Shown: piece by piece, positions 61,141-64,000 of the stretch
How positions within the stretch are numbered: position 1 is the first letter of the stretch
Layout of the letters: each line of letters starts with the position of its first letter
Position numbers and translations under genes: made by a program
Origin: DASRFA01 sp035651755
Lineage (GTDB): Bacteria; Desulfobacterota; Binatia; UBA12015
Direction: 5' to 3'
Assembly: GCA_035651755.1 (NCBI GenBank)
Contig: DASRFA010000014.1
Span: 62,001 to 126,000, forward strand
DNA length: 64,000 bases
The notes under the pieces: model-generated
Told to the model about the DNA's origin: nothing
Database searches by the model: none
What the model saw: the letters and a program-made list of their open reading frames with translations, nothing else

Positions 61141-64000
61141 TCACGAACGGCGGCGCGTGCCGCCCGTCTGCTCGAGGAGCCGCCTCGCCTCCGTCAGATC
61201 TGCAGTTTCGAAGCCCTCGGCGAACCCGCCGTAGACGTCGGACAGGAGCGCGTGCGCCTCGGTAGCCCGGCCGCGATCTCGCCAGAGCCGCGCCACATCG
61301 ACCGCCGCGCGCAGCTCGAGCATCCTCGCTCCCTGTCGGCGCGCGGTTGCGAGCGCGCTCGTGAAGCAGGATTCGGCTTCGGCCTCGTGCTGGGGCGGAG
61401 CGCTCGCGCGGCGCACCGACGGACGGCGCGTCGCCGACGAGCCCGACAGGAGCAGCGTTCCGCGCAGCCGAGAGAGCTCCGCATCCCAGTAGTGCGACCC
61501 GGTGGAGTCAGCGACCGCTCGCGCCTCTGCGACGGCTGCGAGACCCTCCTCCACCCGTCCGCACGTCGCGCACGCCGCCGCCAGGAAGCCGAGGAACGTC
61601 GGCGCGCCGACCCCGGCTCCCGTCTCTCGGTAGGCGTCGTAGCCGGAACGGATCTGCGCGACCGCCTCGTCGCCTTCGCCGCCGGCGGAGAGGAGCCAGC
61701 CGCGGTGGATCGCCCCCGCGCCGAGCACCGTCTCGAAGCCGTGCTCCGCGGACTCCTCCGTCGCGACGTCACTCGCCTCCCGCACGGCGTCCGGCTCGCC
61801 GCGGCATGCGTGGAACGTCGCCGCGAAGGCGCATGCGTTCGCGAGGATGAAGGGGTAGCCGGCGGAGCGAGCGCGATCGATCGCCTCGCGCATCCGCGTC
61901 GCGGCGCGGTCGGGGTGGCCGAGGAGCCAGAGCGCCCACGCCGAGTGGACGCCGCACGACACGCCGGCGTCGTGACCGCCCCAGAGCGCGGGCGCCCGGC
62001 CGCCGCTGTGCCGCTCCGGGTCGTACGCGGCGAGCCCGCGCTCGAGCTCCTCGAGCGCAGCCGGGAAGTCGCCGGCGTGGAACGCCGCGACGCCGAGCCC
62101 GTTGCACGCCGCGAGGCGAACCGTGAGGTTCCCCGTCGCGTCTGCGAGCGTCGCGAGCTCCTTCGCGAGCTCGCCGGCGATCCGCGGTTCGCCGCGGATC
62201 GTGTGGTAGCGGCACAGCGCGATGAGCGCCGGCAGGATCTCCGGTCGCGTCCCGAGCCGCGCGCAGAGCTCGCGCACGCGCCCGTACGCGCTCACGACCT
62301 CGGACCCCGCGGACCCGAGCGCGATCAGCGCCGCGCACAGCGTGGTCCCGATCGCGAGCTCCTGCAGCAGTCGCTCCGGCGACTCGGGAAACGCCGCCAG
62401 CATCTCGAGCGCACGCGTCGCGTGGCTCGCAGCCTCGCGATGCGCGTAGTGCCGGAGCGAGTTGTCCGCGGCGAGCCGGCGATACTTGACGGCGCGCTCG
62501 AAATCGCGGCCCTCGGCGAAGTGCATGGCTAGCTCGCCCGCGACCTCGCCCGCTCGCGCGCCGTGCGCCTGCTCGAGCCGAGCCCCGACGCGCAGGTGCA
62601 ACCCGACGCGGCGCGCCCCCGGGATGCGGCCGTAGAGCACGTTGCGATGGAGGGCGTGGATGAAGGCGTAGCGCCCGGCCACGGTGCCGTCGGGCCATTC
62701 CGCCACGCCCGCCGGCCGGACGAAGTGGCCTCGGATCGCGAGCTCCGCACAGGAGCGCTCGGCCTGCTGCGGGTCGATCCCGCCGCAGCCCGGAAGCGCA
62801 GCCGAGAAGTCCGCGCCGGCGACGCTGGCGACCTCGAGGACGGCCTGCTGCTCGGGCGTGAGCCGGTCGATCTGCCGCTCGACGAGCTGCGCGAGCGTGT
62901 GCGGGATGCTCGCGGCGACGTCGTCGGGGGGCTCCGCGAACTGCCAGCGTCCCTCGCTCTCGCGCACGCGACCGCGCGCCACGAGGTCGTCGACGAGGGT
63001 CGCGAGGAAGAGCGGGTTTCCGGTCGTGCTGCGGTGGAGCGCCGGGACGAGGCGAGTCGGGATCGCGGCCCCCGGGAGGCGCGTCGCGAGGTACTCGGCC
63101 ACCGCCGATTCGCTCAGGAAATCGAGCGCGAGGTCCTCGCACCGCCCGTGCAGCCGCAGCTCCCGGCGGACGGGGTTCAGCGCGTGCCCGCCGGCGACGA
63201 CGTCGGCTGGACGGTACGTCCCGAGCACCATCAGCCGCGCGGCGTCGCCGCGCCGGGCGACCATCGCGAGCAGGTCGATCGTCGCGGAGTCGCTCCAGTG
63301 CAGGTCCTCGAGCAGGAGGACGAGCGGGCGATCGACGCAGAGCGCGTCGAGCGCCTCTGCGAGCTCGCGCAGCATGCGCTCGCGAGTCGATCCCTGCGCG
63401 CGGCGCTGGACCGCGTCGAGATCGTGATCCTCGAGCAGCGCCGGAAGCTGCGCGAGCCATGTGGGCGCAAATCTTCGGAGCGTCGCGACCAGCGCCTCGC
63501 CGCCGGGATCCCGTCCCATGCGCCCGAGCGCCTCGAGCAAGGGCAGATAGGGCTCACCGGCGCCGTAGTGCTCGACGCACTGCCCGCGCCCGACGCGGAC
63601 GCCGTCGTGGCCGTCGATGCGCGCGAGGAACGTCTCGACGAGCGTCGTCTTCCCGATCCCCGGCTCGCCGCTCACGAACACGACGCGCCGCCGGCCGGCG
63701 AGCGCCTCCGCGAAGAGCTCGTCCAGCCGCTCGATCTCGGCGGCCCGGCCGACGACGTGCGGCGCCTGCCGACGCGGCAGGGCCGCGACCTCGCTGATTG
63801 CCGGACGAAGCGACCTCGCCGCGCCCGTCCCTCCGAGCGGGCCGATGAACCGGAAGCCCCGGCGATGGACGGTCTCGAGATAGCGCGGCGAGCGCGACGA
63901 GTCGCGGAGCGCCTTCCGCAGGTCGCGGATGCAGCTCGCGAGCGCGGCCTCGCTGACGATCGTGTCGTGCCACACCACGTCGAGCAGCTCCGTCTTCGTC
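61141..64000 (-). CDS. Winged-helix (OmpR-type) regulator with AAA ATPase and TPR repeats, partial
   Basis: At least 953 residues; the 5' end lies beyond the window. The visible N-terminus is the end of an OmpR/PhoB-type DNA-binding domain (WHDTIVSEAALASCIRDLRKALRDSS, YLETVHRRGFRF). Then an AAA/NB-ARC-like ATPase: Walker A VFVSGEPGIGKTTLVE, Walker B RPLVLLLEDLHWSDSATIDLLAMVA, STTGNPLF sensor. The C-terminal half (~450-900) consists of TPR-like helical repeats. This CadC/MalT-like architecture (HTH-AAA-TPR) usually responds to a ligand bound by the TPRs or ATPase. Stop at 61141; no Cys-rich or membrane segment is visible. Confidence 0.85.
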   Translation of the reverse strand, partial: TKTELLDVVWHDTIVSEAALASCIRDLRKALRDSSRSPRYLETVHRRGFRFIGPLGGTGAARSLRPAISEVAALPRRQAPHVVGRAAEIERLDELFAEALAGRRRVVFVSGEPGIGKTTLVETFLARIDGHDGVRVGRGQCVEHYGAGEPYLPLLEALGRMGRDPGGEALVATLRRFAPTWLAQLPALLEDHDLDAVQRRAQGSTRERMLRELAEALDALCVDRPLVLLLEDLHWSDSATIDLLAMVARRGDAARLMVLGTYRPADVVAGGHALNPVRRELRLHGRCEDLALDFLSESAVAEYLATRLPGAAIPTRLVPALHRSTTGNPLFLATLVDDLVARGRVRESEGRWQFAEPPDDVAASIPHTLAQLVERQIDRLTPEQQAVLEVASVAGADFSAALPGCGGIDPQQAERSCAELAIRGHFVRPAGVAEWPDGTVAGRYAFIHALHRNVLYGRIPGARRVGLHLRVGARLEQAHGARAGEVAGELAMHFAEGRDFERAVKYRRLAADNSLRHYAHREAASHATRALEMLAAFPESPERLLQELAIGTTLCAALIALGSAGSEVVSAYGRVRELCARLGTRPEILPALIALCRYHTIRGEPRIAGELAKELATLADATGNLTVRLAACNGLGVAAFHAGDFPAALEELERGLAAYDPERHSGGRAPALWGGHDAGVSCGVHSAWALWLLGHPDRAATRMREAIDRARSAGYPFILANACAFAATFHACRGEPDAVREASDVATEESAEHGFETVLGAGAIHRGWLLSAGGEGDEAVAQIRSGYDAYRETGAGVGAPTFLGFLAAACATCGRVEEGLAAVAEARAVADSTGSHYWDAELSRLRGTLLLSGSSATRRPSVRRASAPPQHEAEAESCFTSALATARRQGARMLELRAAVDVARLWRDRGRATEAHALLSDVYGGFAEGFETADLTEARRLLEQTGGTRRRS

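Overview
Very GC-rich DNA (about 70 % by eye) from a Gram-negative bacterium. It carries a complete mlaFEDAC-type outer-membrane lipid transport operon and several sigma-54 activators, and three housekeeping blocks have a deltaproteobacteria-like order: (tilS) ftsH-cdaA-cdaR-glmM-pdxJ-nnr-tsaE-lysC, thrS-rpmI-rplT-pheS-pheT-ihfA, and tRNA-Gln-prs-rplY-pth-rpsF-rpsR-rplI. A cofactor F420 pathway is also present. The best guess (inference only) is a deltaproteobacteria-like lineage such as Binatota or a relative. No rRNA, CRISPR array or intact insertion sequence was seen.

Layout. 0.07-11 kb, minus strand: c-di-AMP/cell-wall/cofactor-repair cluster from tilS to lysC, with a CAT-anticodon tRNA in front of tilS. 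11.1-13.7 kb: calcineurin-like phosphatase, meaB and lipB. 13.7-20.9 kb: a signalling island with a stand-alone sigma-54 activator, a small membrane protein, a protein joining a degenerate sigma-54-type AAA+ module to a histidine-kinase dimerisation domain, an NtrC-type response regulator, a receiver-HisKA hybrid behind a good -24/-12 promoter, and a cysteine-containing protein of unknown function. 21-25.2 kb: cofG-cofH-cofD-cofE, followed convergently by an FrhB-like F420 oxidoreductase. 26.7-28.5 kb: apt, M23 peptidase, pcm. 28.5-30 kb: tRNA-Pro, a 31-aa membrane peptide, a conserved hypothetical gene and a 60-bp tandem repeat. 30-36.5 kb: translation operon lacking infC. 36.6-40.3 kb: AI-2E permease, FxLYD-like protein, ychF, Nudix hydrolase and an F420/FMN split-barrel oxidoreductase. 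40.3-44.1 kb: ribosomal proteins, pth, prs. 44.3-47.7 kb: inositol-phosphatase family gene, two secreted proteins (one with a knottin-like cysteine pattern) and an integrase remnant beside tRNA-Arg. 47.8-52.4 kb: two Hsp20 genes and the Mla operon. 52.4-61.1 kb: aldehyde dehydrogenase, glyoxalase, enoyl-CoA hydratase, Fur-controlled bfd, dnaE2 and an amidase. 61.1-64 kb: a winged-helix/ATPase/TPR regulator cut by the window end.

How the parts connect. The CofG/H/D/E enzymes would supply F420, and two encoded proteins (FrhB-like, PPOX-like) are plausible users. CdaA/CdaR/GlmM form the usual c-di-AMP and peptidoglycan-precursor unit. The signalling island has two complete sigma-54 activators and two kinase-like proteins with degenerate ATPase domains, and is the best candidate here for an undescribed regulatory system. 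A dispersed GC-rich hairpin repeat occurs at three intergenic sites; two are convergent gene ends and one is the place where folP normally sits.
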